Of a stretch of 64,000 nucleotides of DNA, positions 9,581 through 20,772 are shown in pieces. Position numbers and translations under genes: made by a program. Position 1 is the first letter of the stretch. Every line of letters starts with the position of its first letter. The notes under the pieces are model-generated. The model ran no database searches, had not been told where the DNA came from, and saw nothing but the letters and a program-made list of their open reading frames with translations. The stretch spans positions 434,001-498,000 of the forward strand of contig NZ_BMKU01000001.1 of assembly GCF_014644495.1 (NCBI RefSeq), in the 5' to 3' direction. This DNA comes from Pseudarthrobacter polychromogenes (GTDB lineage Bacteria; Actinomycetota; Actinomycetes; Actinomycetales; Micrococcaceae).

Positions 9581-10050
9581 GCATCGAGGTCAACAATGAA
9601 TCCGGCGTCCAGGTGGACGAAGCGGAAATCGTGGCATTGTCCCGCTACATCTTTGAGCAGCTGTATATCCACCCGCAGGCCGAACTGTCCGTCCTGCTGG
9701 TGGACGAGCCCGCAATGGAGAAGCTTCACATAGAGCTGATGGACGAGCCCGGTTCCACGGATGTCCTCTCCGTTCCCATGGACGAACTGACCCCCGGAAC
9801 GCCGGACCGTCCCACCCCCCAGGGCATGCTCGGTGACATTGCCATCTGCCCGCAGGTTGCCAGGGTGCAGGCCAAGAACGCCGGCCACTCACTGCAGGAC
9901 GAGATGCTCCTGCTGACCACGCACGGGATCCTGCACCTGCTGGGGTACGACCATGCAGAACCTGAACAGAAGGCCGAGATGTTCGGGCTTCAGCGTGAAC
10001 TGCTGTCCGGCTTCACCGGCAAAGAAGCGCCCGCCGAGACCACCCAGTGA
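9577..10050 (+). CDS. ybeY: rRNA maturation endoribonuclease YbeY
   Basis: YbeY is a zinc metalloprotein involved in 16S rRNA 3'-end processing and ribosome quality control. The 157-residue product has the diagnostic metal site HGILHLLGYDH (three histidines) near residue 115 and the preceding LGDIAIC motif. The GTG start overlaps the phoH stop (GTGA), and the 3' end overlaps the next gene by 4 bases, so phoH-ybeY-CBS-era form one translationally coupled run. Confidence 0.96.
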   Translation: MSIEVNNESGVQVDEAEIVALSRYIFEQLYIHPQAELSVLLVDEPAMEKLHIELMDEPGSTDVLSVPMDELTPGTPDRPTPQGMLGDIAICPQVARVQAKNAGHSLQDEMLLLTTHGILHLLGYDHAEPEQKAEMFGLQRELLSGFTGKEAPAETTQ

Positions 10051-11378
10051 CGCCTCTGCTCCTTGTCGCAATGGCCTTGGCTTTCCTGGCTGTTGCGGCC
10101 GTATTGACTGCGGCCGAAGCCGCCTTCAACTTCATTCCGCGGCATGACGCGGAAGACGCCTTGCTGAAGAGCCGCGGGACCGCCCTGCGGCAGATCCTCT
10201 CCCACCCGGTGGCGCACATCAGGGCGCTGCGTTTCTGGCGGATCTGGTTCGAGATGGCGTCCGCCGTTGCGGTCGCCGTACTGCTCTACAGCCTGCTGGA
10301 CAACGTGTGGCTGGCAGGCCTTGCCGCAACCGGCATCATGGCGTTGCTGGGCTTTGTCATCGTGGGTGTTTCCCCGCGCCAGCTGGGCAGGCTCCACTCG
10401 GCGGCCGTTGTCCGCTCCACTGCTCCGATGATCCGCTTCCTGACCTGGGTCCTGGGGCCGATCCCAGGCTGGCTGGTGACGCTTGGCAGCACGGCTGCAC
10501 CCGGCGCCCCCGGCGGGGACGAGGCGTTCTTCAGCGAGCAGGAATTCCGTGAACTGGTGGAACGCGCCAGCGAGTCCGACATGATCGAGGACACTGAAGC
10601 GGAAATGATCCAGTCCGTCTTCGACTTCGGTGACACGCTGGTCCGCGCCGTGATGGTGCCCCGAACGGACATCCTCACCATCGAAGCGGGATCCAGCCTG
10701 CGCCAGGCGATGTCCCTTTTCCTCCGCTCCGGCTACTCCAGGATTCCGGTCATCGGCGAAAGCACGGACCAGATTCTTGGCATCATCTACCTGAAGGACG
10801 TTGCCGCCGTCATCCACGAGCTGGCACCCCACGAGGAGCCGCCGCTGGTGGAGTCGCTCGCCCGGGAAGTCCGGTATGTGCCAGAATCGAAGCCCGTCAG
10901 CGACCTTCTCCGGGAGCTCCAGAAGGAGTCCACGCACGTTGCCATCGTGATCGACGAGTACGGCGGAACTGCCGGACTTGTCACGCTGGAAGACCTCATC
11001 GAGGAAATCGTGGGTGAAATCGTGGACGAGTACGACACCGAAAGCGCCGAGGCCGTGGAGCTCGGCGACGGATCGTACCGGGTCAGCGCCCGCATGGGCA
11101 TCGATGACCTGGGCGAGCTCTTCGACATCGAACTGGATGATGACGAAGTGGACACCGTTGGCGGCCTGCTCGCAAAAGCGCTGGGCCGCGTACCCATTGT
11201 GGGAAGCACAGTGGATGTGCAGGGCGTGTCCCTGCGGGCCGACCGGCTGGAAGGCCGCCGCAACCGCGTCAGCCATATCATTGCGGCGCGGGTGGCAAAA
11301 GAAGACACTGACCTTGAGGACCTCTTCCAAGAGGCGGAAGCAACCCAGCAGGGAGTTTCACGTGAGCAAGAAAAATAA
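10047..11378 (+). CDS. Hemolysin-family membrane protein (CNNM-like/CBS/CorC_HlyC)
   Basis: This 443-residue membrane protein has an N-terminal DUF21/CNNM-like domain with about three to four hydrophobic segments (residues 1-130), two CBS domains (residues about 195-320; VMVPRTDILTIE and ESTHVAIVIDEYGGTAGLVTLE) and a C-terminal CorC/HlyC FAD-like domain. The family is linked to magnesium or cobalt efflux and metal homeostasis, although many members are still called hemolysin. The ATG/GTG junction overlaps ybeY by 4 bases and the 3' end overlaps era by 17 bases. Confidence 0.9.
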   Translation: MTPLLLVAMALAFLAVAAVLTAAEAAFNFIPRHDAEDALLKSRGTALRQILSHPVAHIRALRFWRIWFEMASAVAVAVLLYSLLDNVWLAGLAATGIMALLGFVIVGVSPRQLGRLHSAAVVRSTAPMIRFLTWVLGPIPGWLVTLGSTAAPGAPGGDEAFFSEQEFRELVERASESDMIEDTEAEMIQSVFDFGDTLVRAVMVPRTDILTIEAGSSLRQAMSLFLRSGYSRIPVIGESTDQILGIIYLKDVAAVIHELAPHEEPPLVESLAREVRYVPESKPVSDLLRELQKESTHVAIVIDEYGGTAGLVTLEDLIEEIVGEIVDEYDTESAEAVELGDGSYRVSARMGIDDLGELFDIELDDDEVDTVGGLLAKALGRVPIVGSTVDVQGVSLRADRLEGRRNRVSHIIAARVAKEDTDLEDLFQEAEATQQGVSREQEK

Positions 11379-12321
11379 GCCCGAAAAGCACGACGATTTC
11401 GGCGGTTTCCGCGCAGGGTTCTCGGTCCTGGTGGGCCGGCCCAACGCGGGCAAGTCCACCCTGACCAATGCACTGGTGGGCAAAAAGGTGGCCATCACGT
11501 CCGCCAAGCCCCAGACCACCCGGCACACCATCCGCGGCATCGTCCACCGGCAGGACGCTCAGCTGATCCTGGTGGACACGCCGGGGCTTCACCGCCCCCG
11601 CACCCTCCTGGGCAAGCGCCTGAACGACCTCGTTGCGGACACACTGGCCGAGGTGGATGCGATTGGGTTCTGCCTCCCCGCCAATGAAAAGATCGGCCCC
11701 GGGGACAAGTTCATCGCCGCCCAGCTGGCCGCCGCGGGCCGCAAGCCCGTGATCGCCATCGTCACCAAGGCCGACACCGTGGACCGCCAGGCCCTGACGG
11801 AGCAGCTCCTTGCCGTGGCCGCCCTGGGCAGGGAAGTTCTGGGGGAGGAGGGCTGGAAGGACATCGTTCCCGTCTCCGCGACTGACGGCTTCCAGGTGGA
11901 CACCGTCGCTGACGTGCTTATCAGCCACATGCCGCCGTCGCCGCCGCTGTACCCGGACGGAGAACTCACCGACGAGCCGGAAGCTGTGATGGTGGCGGAA
12001 CTTATCCGGGAAGCGGCCCTCGAAGGCGTCCGGGATGAGCTGCCCCACTCCCTCGCTGTGGTGGTGGAGGAAATCGTTCCCCGCGAGGACCGGCCGGAAG
12101 ACAGCCCGCTGCTCGACGTGCGGGTCAATCTTTACGTGGAGCGTCCCTCCCAAAAAGCAATCATCATCGGCAAGGGCGGCAGCCGGTTGCGTGAGGTGGG
12201 CACCAATGCGCGCAAGGGCATTGAGGCACTCCTGGGTACACGCATCTACCTGGACCTCCATGTGAAGGTGGCGAAGGACTGGCAGCGGGACCCGAAACAG
12301 CTGGTGAAGCTCGGCTTCTAA
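11362..12321 (+). CDS. era: GTPase Era
   Basis: Era binds 16S rRNA and assists 30S assembly. The 319-residue protein has G1 GRPNAGKS (residues about 25-32), the G2 region TTRHTIRG, G3 DTPG and G4 TKAD. A C-terminal KH domain follows (VERPSQKAIIIGKGGSRLREVG). The GTG start at 11362 is preceded by GGGAG and lies inside the last 17 bases of the CBS gene, in another frame. A longer in-frame reading upstream is only the shadow of the CBS gene. Confidence 0.96.
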   Translation: MSKKNKPEKHDDFGGFRAGFSVLVGRPNAGKSTLTNALVGKKVAITSAKPQTTRHTIRGIVHRQDAQLILVDTPGLHRPRTLLGKRLNDLVADTLAEVDAIGFCLPANEKIGPGDKFIAAQLAAAGRKPVIAIVTKADTVDRQALTEQLLAVAALGREVLGEEGWKDIVPVSATDGFQVDTVADVLISHMPPSPPLYPDGELTDEPEAVMVAELIREAALEGVRDELPHSLAVVVEEIVPREDRPEDSPLLDVRVNLYVERPSQKAIIIGKGGSRLREVGTNARKGIEALLGTRIYLDLHVKVAKDWQRDPKQLVKLGF

Positions 12322-12335
12322 GCCCTTTTGAAGGC

Positions 12336-12351
12336 GCGGCCGTTGGGCCGC
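12336..12351 (+). terminator. Possible short terminator after era
   Basis: GCGGCC-GTTG-GGCCGC forms a 6-bp GC stem with a 4-base loop 15 bases after the era stop, followed at a distance by CATTTT. It is weak and lacks an immediate U-run. Confidence 0.35.
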
Positions 12352-12417
12352 CCGGCATTTTCCCAGCCTGGACCACTAAAATGGGCCGGATTTCGAATTT
12401 AGAGGAAGGTTCACCAC

Positions 12418-13989
12418 GTGGGGCTAGGCCGCGACAAGCGCGACGACGGAGCTGAAGTGTCAACCGGGGGACCCGTGTCCCGGCACGCGGGAGATGCCAC
12501 CCTTGGCGCGGCACGCCACCTTGGGCCCCTGCGTGGCATGCCGGTGTGGCTGAAGGTCGTCACCGCCATCGTTTCCGTTGCCATGATTGGCGGCATTGCA
12601 TTCGCCGGCTTCTGGTTCCTTCGGCTTCAGAACAATATCTCCAAGGCTCCGCTGAACGCCGGCGGCGGCAACAACGAGCAGGTGAGCGACGCAACCGGAC
12701 GGATGCAGATCCTGATCCTCGGCTCGGACACCCGTGACGGCGAAAACGCCGAGTACGGCACCGCGGACGATTCCAGGGGCTACGGCAAGTCCGACGTCAT
12801 GATGATGATGGACATCTCCGAGGACAACAAGCGCGTCAGCGTGATCAGTTTTCCGCGCGACCTGCTGGTGGACCTTCCCGAATGCAAGGATGAGGAAACC
12901 AACCAGGTCTACCCTGCCCGCAGCGGCGTGATGATCAACGAGGCCATGGCAGAAGCCGGCATAGGCTGCGCCGTGGACACCGTCAACCAGCTGACCGGCC
13001 TGGAAGTGGACCACTTCATGATGGCCGACTTCACGGCCGTGAAGGAACTGTCCAACGCCGTCGGCGGTGTCGAGGTCTGCATCAGTGACGCCGTCTACGA
13101 TCCTGATTCGCGCCTTCGGCTGCCCGCGGGCACGTCGGCGGTCCAGGGGGAAATGGCCCTCGCGTTCCTGCGGACGCGCCACGCATTTGCCGACGGCGGC
13201 GATTTGGGCCGGATCAAGGCCCAGCAGGGCTTCCTGTCCTCCCTGACCCGCAAGATCAAGGATGACGGCACGTTGTCCGATCCCGGCAGGATGCTCAAGA
13301 TCGCCGACGTCGTCACCCAGAACCTGACCGTGGATGAAGGGCTGGCCTCCGTGCCCAGCCTGCTCACCATCGGCAACCGGCTCAAGGACATCGACATCAG
13401 CAAGGTGGCCTTCGTGGCCGTGCCCACCACACCTGCGCTGGCCGACCCCAACAGGCTGCAGATCGCCGAGCCCGCCGGTTCCCAGCTGTTCGCAGCCCTT
13501 CGGCAGGACGTCGATCTGACTGATCCGACGGCACCTTCCCCGTCCCCCTCGGAAACCTCCGCACCCCCCACGGCAGCCCCCACTGAGACGGCGCCTCCGC
13601 TTCAGCCTTACGACAAAGCCGTTCAGCCCGTCACCGTGGCCAACGGCACCGGCGTTCCGGGACGCGCGCAGGAAATCGTGCAGGCCCTGGTCTCGGGCGG
13701 CTTCACCCAGGCCGGGCAGTTCGAGGCCACAGCGATGGAGCAGTCGGTAGTTTATTACGGCACGGACTTCGCGGACGTGGCTGCGGACGTCGCCGCCGTG
13801 CTCGGCATACCGGCCGCACAGATGCTGCCCGCCCCCAACATCGCGGGTGTCCAGGTCTACCTGGGCACCGACTTCACAACCGGAGTGACGTACGGGGCTC
13901 CAGCCGCGCTCCCGGAGAACATCGTCAACCAGACTGCTAAGGATGCGTCCTGCCAGCAGGCCAACCCGGCGCTGATCGTCCAGGGCTAG
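12418..13989 (+). CDS. LCP family cell-envelope ligase (LytR-CpsA-Psr) with LytR_C domain
   Basis: LCP enzymes attach teichoic acids, arabinogalactan or other glycopolymers to peptidoglycan outside the membrane. The 523-residue protein has a cytoplasmic N-tail, one membrane helix (residues about 43-66, VWLKVVTAIVSVAMIGGIAF), and the LCP catalytic domain (ILGSDTRDG, KSDVMMMM, VISFPRDLLVDLP, LAFLRTRHAFADGGDLGR with the conserved Arg/Asp residues). A Ser/Pro/Thr linker (about 365-395) and a LytR_C domain (VTVANGTGVPGRA) follow. The GTG start has GAGGAAGG upstream. Confidence 0.92.
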   Translation: MGLGRDKRDDGAEVSTGGPVSRHAGDATLGAARHLGPLRGMPVWLKVVTAIVSVAMIGGIAFAGFWFLRLQNNISKAPLNAGGGNNEQVSDATGRMQILILGSDTRDGENAEYGTADDSRGYGKSDVMMMMDISEDNKRVSVISFPRDLLVDLPECKDEETNQVYPARSGVMINEAMAEAGIGCAVDTVNQLTGLEVDHFMMADFTAVKELSNAVGGVEVCISDAVYDPDSRLRLPAGTSAVQGEMALAFLRTRHAFADGGDLGRIKAQQGFLSSLTRKIKDDGTLSDPGRMLKIADVVTQNLTVDEGLASVPSLLTIGNRLKDIDISKVAFVAVPTTPALADPNRLQIAEPAGSQLFAALRQDVDLTDPTAPSPSPSETSAPPTAAPTETAPPLQPYDKAVQPVTVANGTGVPGRAQEIVQALVSGGFTQAGQFEATAMEQSVVYYGTDFADVAADVAAVLGIPAAQMLPAPNIAGVQVYLGTDFTTGVTYGAPAALPENIVNQTAKDASCQQANPALIVQG

Positions 13990-14036
13990 CCGCCGGCGCA
14001 GGAGGAAGTGCCAGGACACAACTGATCAACGAAATA

Positions 14037-14066
14037 AGCGGGGCCCACCAGATGGTGGGCCCCGCT
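14037..14066. terminator. Bidirectional intrinsic terminator
   Basis: A perfect 13-bp inverted repeat (AGCGGGGCCCACC / GGTGGGCCCCGCT) with an AGAT loop lies between the convergent LCP gene and the M13 peptidase gene. It can serve both strands. Confidence 0.85.
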
Positions 14067-14076
14067 TCATGTCCGC

Positions 14077-16029
14077 TTACCAGATGCTGACGCGGTCCTC
14101 CGGAGGCATCCACATGCCGTCCTGTTCGGAGACCTCAAAGGCGTCGTGGAAGCCATCCAGGTTTTTCGCAATGGCGTTGGTGCGGAACTCGTTGGGGGAG
14201 TGCGGGTCCGTTGCCAGCCGGCGGATGGCCTCCTCGCGTCGGATGACCTGGCGCCAGCCCGCCGCCCAGGAAGCGAAGAAGCGCTGCTCCCCGGTCAGTC
14301 CGTCCAGGACCTCAGGTTCCTTCCCGTCCAGGCTGATGCGGTACGCCTTGTACGCAATCGCCAGCCCTGCGAGGTCGCCAATGTTCTCACCAAGGGTGAG
14401 GCGCCCGTTAACGGTATGTCCAGGGGCTGCGTAGGGCGAAAGCGCATCGTACTGGGCCACCAGCTTCGCGGTGAGCTTTTCGAACGCCTGCCGGTCCTCT
14501 TCCGTCCACCAGTTCCGCAGCGCCCCGCCGCCGTCGAACTGGGATCCCTGGTCATCAAAACCATGGCCGATCTCGTGCCCGATGACGGCCCCGATACCGC
14601 CGTAGTTGACGGCGTCATCGGCGTCGGCCGTGAAGAACGGGGGCTGCAGGATCGCGGCCGGGAACACAATCTCGTTCATCATGGGGTGGTAGTAGGCGTT
14701 GACCGTCTGCGGGGTCATCAGCCACTTGTTGCGGTCCACCGGCTTGCCCACCTCGTCAAGGTGCCGGTCGACGTCGGCGTTGTGCGCACGCTCAACGTTG
14801 CCCAGGAGGTCAGTGGGGTCGATCTCTACGGCGGAGTAGTCGATCCACTGGTCCGGATACCCGATCTTCGCCCGGAAGCCCTCCAGCTTCCGGAGGGCCT
14901 CGGCCTTGGTGGCGTCACCCATCCAGCCAACTGCGGTGATGCTCTGGCGGTACGCCTCTGTAAGGTTGGCGACGAGCGCCTGCATCCTGGCCTTGTGGGT
15001 CTCGGGGAAGTGCCGGGCCACGTAGATCTGCCCCACAGCTTCGCCCAAAGCCGCTTCGACGACGGCCACGCCGCGCTTCCAGCGGTCCTTGTTCCGGGGC
15101 GTGCCGCTGATGGTGGTCCCGTAGAAGGCGAAGCTGGCGTCCACGAACGCCGAGGAAAGGTACGGTGCTGCTGCACTCACCACCCGCATCGCCAGCCATT
15201 CCTGCCAGTGGGCCAGCGGTTCGGACTCAAGGAGGGCAGCGGCGCCGTCGAAGAACGGAGGAGTGCTCATGACGATCTCCTGCCGCTTTTCGGCATCTAT
15301 ACCGGCGGCCTCGAACCAGGTGGCCAGCAGCGGGAACAGCGCTGATGCCTCGTCCGCCGTCTTCAGGTTGTAGGTCTTTTGCGGATCCCGAAGGGTGACG
15401 TTGTCCCAGTGGTGGGACGCGAGCTTGGTCTCCAGGGCAACCACACGCCCGGCGGCTGCAGCCGCATCGGCAACGCCCGCCAAACCGAGCATCGTGTTGA
15501 CGTGCGCGGCATACGCGGTGACCATCGGGGCGAACTTATCGTCCCGGTAGTAGGACTCGTCGGGCAGGCCGAGGCCGCCCTGCCCGGTGTACAGGACAAT
15601 CCGGTCGGGGTTGCCCGCATCCGGAGCAGGGTAGATGTAGAAGAGACCCCCAACATCGGCACGGAAGAGCCGCCCTGCCAACGACACGAGGTCCGCCACG
15701 GAGGTGGTGGCGAATACCTCTGCAAGACGCTGGCGGATCGGTTCAAGGCCCTTCGCTTCAACAGCGGCCTCGTCCATGAAACTGGTGTAGAGGTCCCCGA
15801 TTTTCCGTTCAATCCCACTGGCGGCTGCGCCCTTGGCCGCGGCTTCTTCAATAATGTCGCGGACTGCGATCTCCGAACCGTCCCTGAGGGCGGTAAAGGT
15901 GCCCTCGAGCGGCCGGTCATCGGGAATGTCGGTGGCCTTCAGCCATGCGCCGTTGATGTGCTGGTAAAGGTCATCCTGCGGCCGGACCGTGTGATCAATG
16001 GTGGACAGGTCGATCCCCGAAATGGGCAC
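14077..16029 (-). CDS. M13 family zinc metallopeptidase (neprilysin-like)
   Basis: This 650-residue endopeptidase of the PepO/neprilysin family has zinc motif HEIGH in VIGHEIGHGFDDQGSQFD, the downstream ENIGDLAG (ExxxD third ligand), and the substrate-binding NAYYHPMMNEIVFPAAILQ (N-A-Y/F motif). The N-terminal helical domain begins DLSTIDHTVRPQDDLYQHINGAWL. No signal peptide is visible, so it is probably cytoplasmic. The C-terminus ends WMPPEDRVSIW; the family usually ends in a CxxW or xxxW form. It is divergently arranged to leuA. Confidence 0.93.
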   Translation of the reverse strand: MPISGIDLSTIDHTVRPQDDLYQHINGAWLKATDIPDDRPLEGTFTALRDGSEIAVRDIIEEAAAKGAAASGIERKIGDLYTSFMDEAAVEAKGLEPIRQRLAEVFATTSVADLVSLAGRLFRADVGGLFYIYPAPDAGNPDRIVLYTGQGGLGLPDESYYRDDKFAPMVTAYAAHVNTMLGLAGVADAAAAAGRVVALETKLASHHWDNVTLRDPQKTYNLKTADEASALFPLLATWFEAAGIDAEKRQEIVMSTPPFFDGAAALLESEPLAHWQEWLAMRVVSAAAPYLSSAFVDASFAFYGTTISGTPRNKDRWKRGVAVVEAALGEAVGQIYVARHFPETHKARMQALVANLTEAYRQSITAVGWMGDATKAEALRKLEGFRAKIGYPDQWIDYSAVEIDPTDLLGNVERAHNADVDRHLDEVGKPVDRNKWLMTPQTVNAYYHPMMNEIVFPAAILQPPFFTADADDAVNYGGIGAVIGHEIGHGFDDQGSQFDGGGALRNWWTEEDRQAFEKLTAKLVAQYDALSPYAAPGHTVNGRLTLGENIGDLAGLAIAYKAYRISLDGKEPEVLDGLTGEQRFFASWAAGWRQVIRREEAIRRLATDPHSPNEFRTNAIAKNLDGFHDAFEVSEQDGMWMPPEDRVSIW

Positions 16030-16144
16030 TGAAACTCCTTCTTATGGAGAGCGGCGGCAGGAAAAACAGCGCGCGGCGTCTGCATGGTGGACTTTACTGA
16101 CGGTAGTGCCCTTTCATCTTACGCACCCGTGTTACTCTCAAAAG

Positions 16145-16173
16145 GTGCGTGCAGAGCTCCTTCTTCTTAGCTG

Positions 16174-16198
<25 letters not shown>
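16145..16198 (+). CDS. leuL: Leucine leader peptide LeuL
   Basis: A 17-codon reading frame with a GTG start encodes VRAELLLLSCRGEASAI, with four consecutive leucine codons (CTC CTT CTT CTT). It ends 81 bp upstream of leuA. The LLLL-x-CRGEA pattern matches the leucine leader peptides described upstream of actinobacterial leuA genes (comparative work on LEU elements by Seliverstov and colleagues). No clear Shine-Dalgarno is visible; a TTACTCT hexamer-like motif about 8-14 bases upstream suggests a leaderless or nearly leaderless transcript (inference). Confidence 0.85.
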
Positions 16199-18019
<1,821 letters not shown>

Positions 18020-18027
18020 GCATCGCA

Positions 18028-18063
18028 CTGCCGTGCCGCCGGAAGCTTCCGCCGGCACGGCAG
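18028..18063 (+). terminator. Hairpin after leuA
   Basis: CTGCCGTGCCG (18028-18038) pairs with CGGCACGGCAG (18053-18063), and a 12-bp self-complementary core (18040-18051) lies inside, separated by single unpaired C residues. The hairpin starts 9 bases after the leuA stop. No U-run follows, so it would be a high-GC type terminator or an mRNA 3'-end stabiliser. Confidence 0.55.
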
Positions 18064-18107
18064 CACGCGGCACGGCTGTGGCGGCAAAGAATGGGAAGAT
18101 AGAAGGC

Positions 18108-18860
18108 GTGGCCCAACACTCTTTCGCCTCCCGCGCGTACCGGGACGACGCCGTCGTCCTGCGCACCCACAAGCTGGGCGAGGCGGACCGGATCATCACC
18201 CTGCTGACCAAGCACCACGGCCAGGTCCGGGCTGTGGCCAAGGGAGTCCGACGCACCAGCAGCCGGTTCGGCGCGCGGCTCGAGCCGTTTATGGTGGCGG
18301 ACCTCCAGCTCGTGTCAGGCAAGACCCTGGACATCGTGACCCAGGCCGTGGCCAAGGGCGCCTACGGCGGGAACATCGCCGCGGACTACGGCCGTTACAC
18401 GGTGGCCGCTGCCATGACCGAGACAGCTGAGAAGCTGACGGACGTGGACGGCGAGGCGGGGACAGCGCAGTACAACCTGCTGGTGGGCGCGCTGGCGTCC
18501 CTCAGCAGGGATGAACATGCTGCCGGCCTGATCCTCGATTCCTATCTTTTGCGGGCATTGGCCACCGGAGGCTGGGCGCCCAGCTTCACGGACTGCGCCC
18601 GGTGCGGCCTGCCGGGCCCGCACACGGCATTTTCGGCTCCCCTGGGAGGGATGGTCTGCAGCGGATGCAGGCCTCCTGGCTCGCCGGCTCCGGCGCCGGA
18701 GACTGTGGTGCTGCTGGCGGCGCTGCTGACCGGTGACTGGACGACGGCGGACGGTTCCCTTCCCGTGCACCGGAAAGAGGCCGCGGGCCTGGTGGCCGCA
18801 TACCTGCAATGGCACCTCGAACGGGTGCTGAAGTCCCTCAAACATGTGGAGCGTAGCTGA
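18108..18860 (+). CDS. recO: DNA repair protein RecO
   Basis: RecO mediates RecA loading with RecF and RecR on gapped DNA. The 250-residue protein has the N-terminal OB fold ([24 protein letters not shown], then [17 protein letters not shown]) and the C-terminal helical domain. Its zinc-type cysteines are C-A-R-C-G-L-P and a later CSGC. GTG at 18108 is chosen because conservation starts there; the upstream in-frame region overlaps the leuA hairpin. uppS starts 2 bases after its stop. Confidence 0.93.
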   Translation: MAQHSFASRAYRDDAVVLRTHKLGEADRIITLLTKHHGQVRAVAKGVRRTSSRFGARLEPFMVADLQLVSGKTLDIVTQAVAKGAYGGNIAADYGRYTVAAAMTETAEKLTDVDGEAGTAQYNLLVGALASLSRDEHAAGLILDSYLLRALATGGWAPSFTDCARCGLPGPHTAFSAPLGGMVCSGCRPPGSPAPAPETVVLLAALLTGDWTTADGSLPVHRKEAAGLVAAYLQWHLERVLKSLKHVERS

Positions 18861-18862
18861 CA

Positions 18863-19690
18863 GTGGCCCTCGGCAAAAAGAACACCGTGTCCCGGAAGCG
18901 CACCCACCCGGTGGTTGCCCCGTACCCGCACCCGTCCGGGGCCGTTGCGCCCTCCATTCCGGCTGAGTTCATTCCCCGCCATGTGGCGATTGTGATGGAC
19001 GGCAATGGCCGCTGGGCCAACCAGCGCGGCCTGCCGAGGATTGAAGGGCACAAGGCCGGGGAGCCTGCGCTGCTGGATGTGATGGCAGGTGCCATCGAGC
19101 TGGGCATCGAGTACGTCAGCGTGTATGCCTTCTCCACGGAGAACTGGCGGCGGTCCCCGGAGGAAGTCCGTTTCCTGATGGGATTTAACAAGGATGTGCT
19201 GCGCCGGCAACGGAACCAGCTCGATGAATGGGGAGTCCGGGTGCGGTGGTCCGGCCGGCGGCCGCGGCTGTGGGGTTCCGTCATCCGCGAGCTTGAGGAA
19301 GCGGAAGAGTTCACGGCGGGCAACAGCACCTGCACGTTGACCATGTGTGTTAATTACGGCGGCCGGGCAGAAATCACGGATGCCGTCACGGCCATAGCAG
19401 CCGAGGTGGCCGCCGGGAGGCTCAAACCCGGTGCCATCACCGAGCGGACCATCCAGAAGTACCTCGACGAGCCGGACCTGCCGGACGTGGACCTGTTCCT
19501 CCGCAGCTCGGGGGAGCAGCGGCTGTCCAACTTCCTCCTCTGGCAGTCCGCCTACGCCGAGTTCGTCTTTATGGACACCCTGTGGCCCGACGTCGACCGG
19601 CGGACGCTCTGGGCCGCAGTGGAGGAGTACGCGCAGCGGGACCGCCGCTACGGCGGGGCCGTGGACGCGGCCGCGCCCGCGGGTTCCTAG
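18863..19690 (+). CDS. uppS: Isoprenyl transferase (undecaprenyl/decaprenyl diphosphate synthase)
   Basis: This cis-prenyltransferase makes the polyprenyl carrier lipid for peptidoglycan and envelope glycans. Among the 275 residues, [12 protein letters not shown] contains the diphosphate-binding Asp. [33 protein letters not shown] (split here as signature region V) and FMDTLWPD also match the UPP synthase family. The N-terminal extension of about 35 residues before [12 protein letters not shown] is typical for actinobacteria. It is cotranscribed with recO; the recO-uppS order is conserved in actinobacteria. Confidence 0.95.
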   Translation: MALGKKNTVSRKRTHPVVAPYPHPSGAVAPSIPAEFIPRHVAIVMDGNGRWANQRGLPRIEGHKAGEPALLDVMAGAIELGIEYVSVYAFSTENWRRSPEEVRFLMGFNKDVLRRQRNQLDEWGVRVRWSGRRPRLWGSVIRELEEAEEFTAGNSTCTLTMCVNYGGRAEITDAVTAIAAEVAAGRLKPGAITERTIQKYLDEPDLPDVDLFLRSSGEQRLSNFLLWQSAYAEFVFMDTLWPDVDRRTLWAAVEEYAQRDRRYGGAVDAAAPAGS

Positions 19691-19740
19691 GCTCCAGGCT
19701 GCGCAGGCGACGCGCCCGCGGGTCAAGCAGGGGGCGCCAT

Positions 19741-20772
19741 TCAGCCGGAGTAAGCCCTGAGCCACGCTGCCAGGTCCCGGCAGGCCTCCTCCCGTACGCC
19801 GCGGCGGGAAAGGAAGACGTCGTGGATGGCGCCGGGATAGCGGAAGACTGCCACCCGCCGTCCCAGGCGCAGCGCACGGTGGGCTGTCTCCTCGACGTCG
19901 ATCACGGCGTCGGCCTCCATCATTTCGGCGGACCACTCGATCTGGATGCGCGTACGGTTCGAGAGCAGGACGAGCGCCGGAGCCAGGATGTCCAGCCTGC
20001 GCTCCACCGCGGCATGGCCGGCAAGGACCGCTTTGGCCCAGCCGGCCCTGATAGGAAATGATGCTCTGGGACGCCACCGGGGGTCGAAGTGCCATTCGCC
20101 GTGGGCCTCTCTGCTGACGCTTTGCCAGTAGCCGGGCATCTCCGGGAGCCACAAGGGACGGCGGGGGTCGGCCCTGGACAGCGGGTCCACCAGGTGCATG
20201 GCGAGGGTGCGGATGATACTGCTGCCCTGCAGCTCCAGCCATGGCGCGTTGAGGATCAGGGTACCCAGTGCCGTCGGGTTCCGGTCGGCCCACAGCGCCG
20301 TAATGAGCCCGCCCAGTGAGTGGGCCAGAACATGGACGGTGGGTTCAACCCCCGGCCCCAGGAGGTCGGCGAGGTCTTCCCTGATGGCCGCGAGGGCGGC
20401 GGCGAGGTCCTCGTCATAGACCGCCAGGTCATCAGTGAACCCGGGCGTCTGCCAGGGCCGCAGGCTGCGGCCGAACTTGCGCAGGTCCACGGCGTAAAAG
20501 GGGAACCCGGCGTCGGTCAGGTACGCCGCAAGCTCCTCCTGGAAGAAATAGTCCGCCCAGCCGTGGACGTACAGCACCGCGTTAACCGCAGGCTGCTGCG
20601 CCGCCGTCGGTAGTGGCCCCGGACGCGTGGTGCCGCAACGGACGAGCGTCGCGCAGACGTCGCCCTCGTAATCCGGGGCAAGGGGAAGGACGCGCTGTTC
20701 GAAGCGCCGTCCCAGGATGTCGGCGGTCCACAGAACCTCGTTCGTGTCCCTGTCAACCTGTGTGCCGCTCAT
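19741..20772 (-). CDS. Alpha/beta hydrolase (serine aminopeptidase S33-like), copy 1
   Basis: This 343-residue hydrolase of the lysophospholipase/S33 type has YVHGWADYFFQEELAAYL (oxyanion region), a nucleophile motif LAHSLGGL, a conserved Trp-Leu-Glu stretch NAPWLELQG, and the catalytic-His region GAIHDVFLSRRGVREEACRDL. The substrate is unknown. It is closely related to the gene immediately upstream (20769-21770), with which it shares motif order and wording. It starts at ATG 20772, overlapping that gene's stop by 4 bases. Confidence 0.88.
   Translation of the reverse strand: MSGTQVDRDTNEVLWTADILGRRFEQRVLPLAPDYEGDVCATLVRCGTTRPGPLPTAAQQPAVNAVLYVHGWADYFFQEELAAYLTDAGFPFYAVDLRKFGRSLRPWQTPGFTDDLAVYDEDLAAALAAIREDLADLLGPGVEPTVHVLAHSLGGLITALWADRNPTALGTLILNAPWLELQGSSIIRTLAMHLVDPLSRADPRRPLWLPEMPGYWQSVSREAHGEWHFDPRWRPRASFPIRAGWAKAVLAGHAAVERRLDILAPALVLLSNRTRIQIEWSAEMMEADAVIDVEETAHRALRLGRRVAVFRYPGAIHDVFLSRRGVREEACRDLAAWLRAYSG

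Noticed and set aside
12460..14019. Long open frame antisense to the LCP gene
   Set aside because: Exactly mirrors the LCP gene and contains no recognisable domain.
18542..20293. 583-codon frame antisense to recO/uppS and a hydrolase
   Set aside because: Crosses three well-supported genes on the other strand or frame and lacks motifs.
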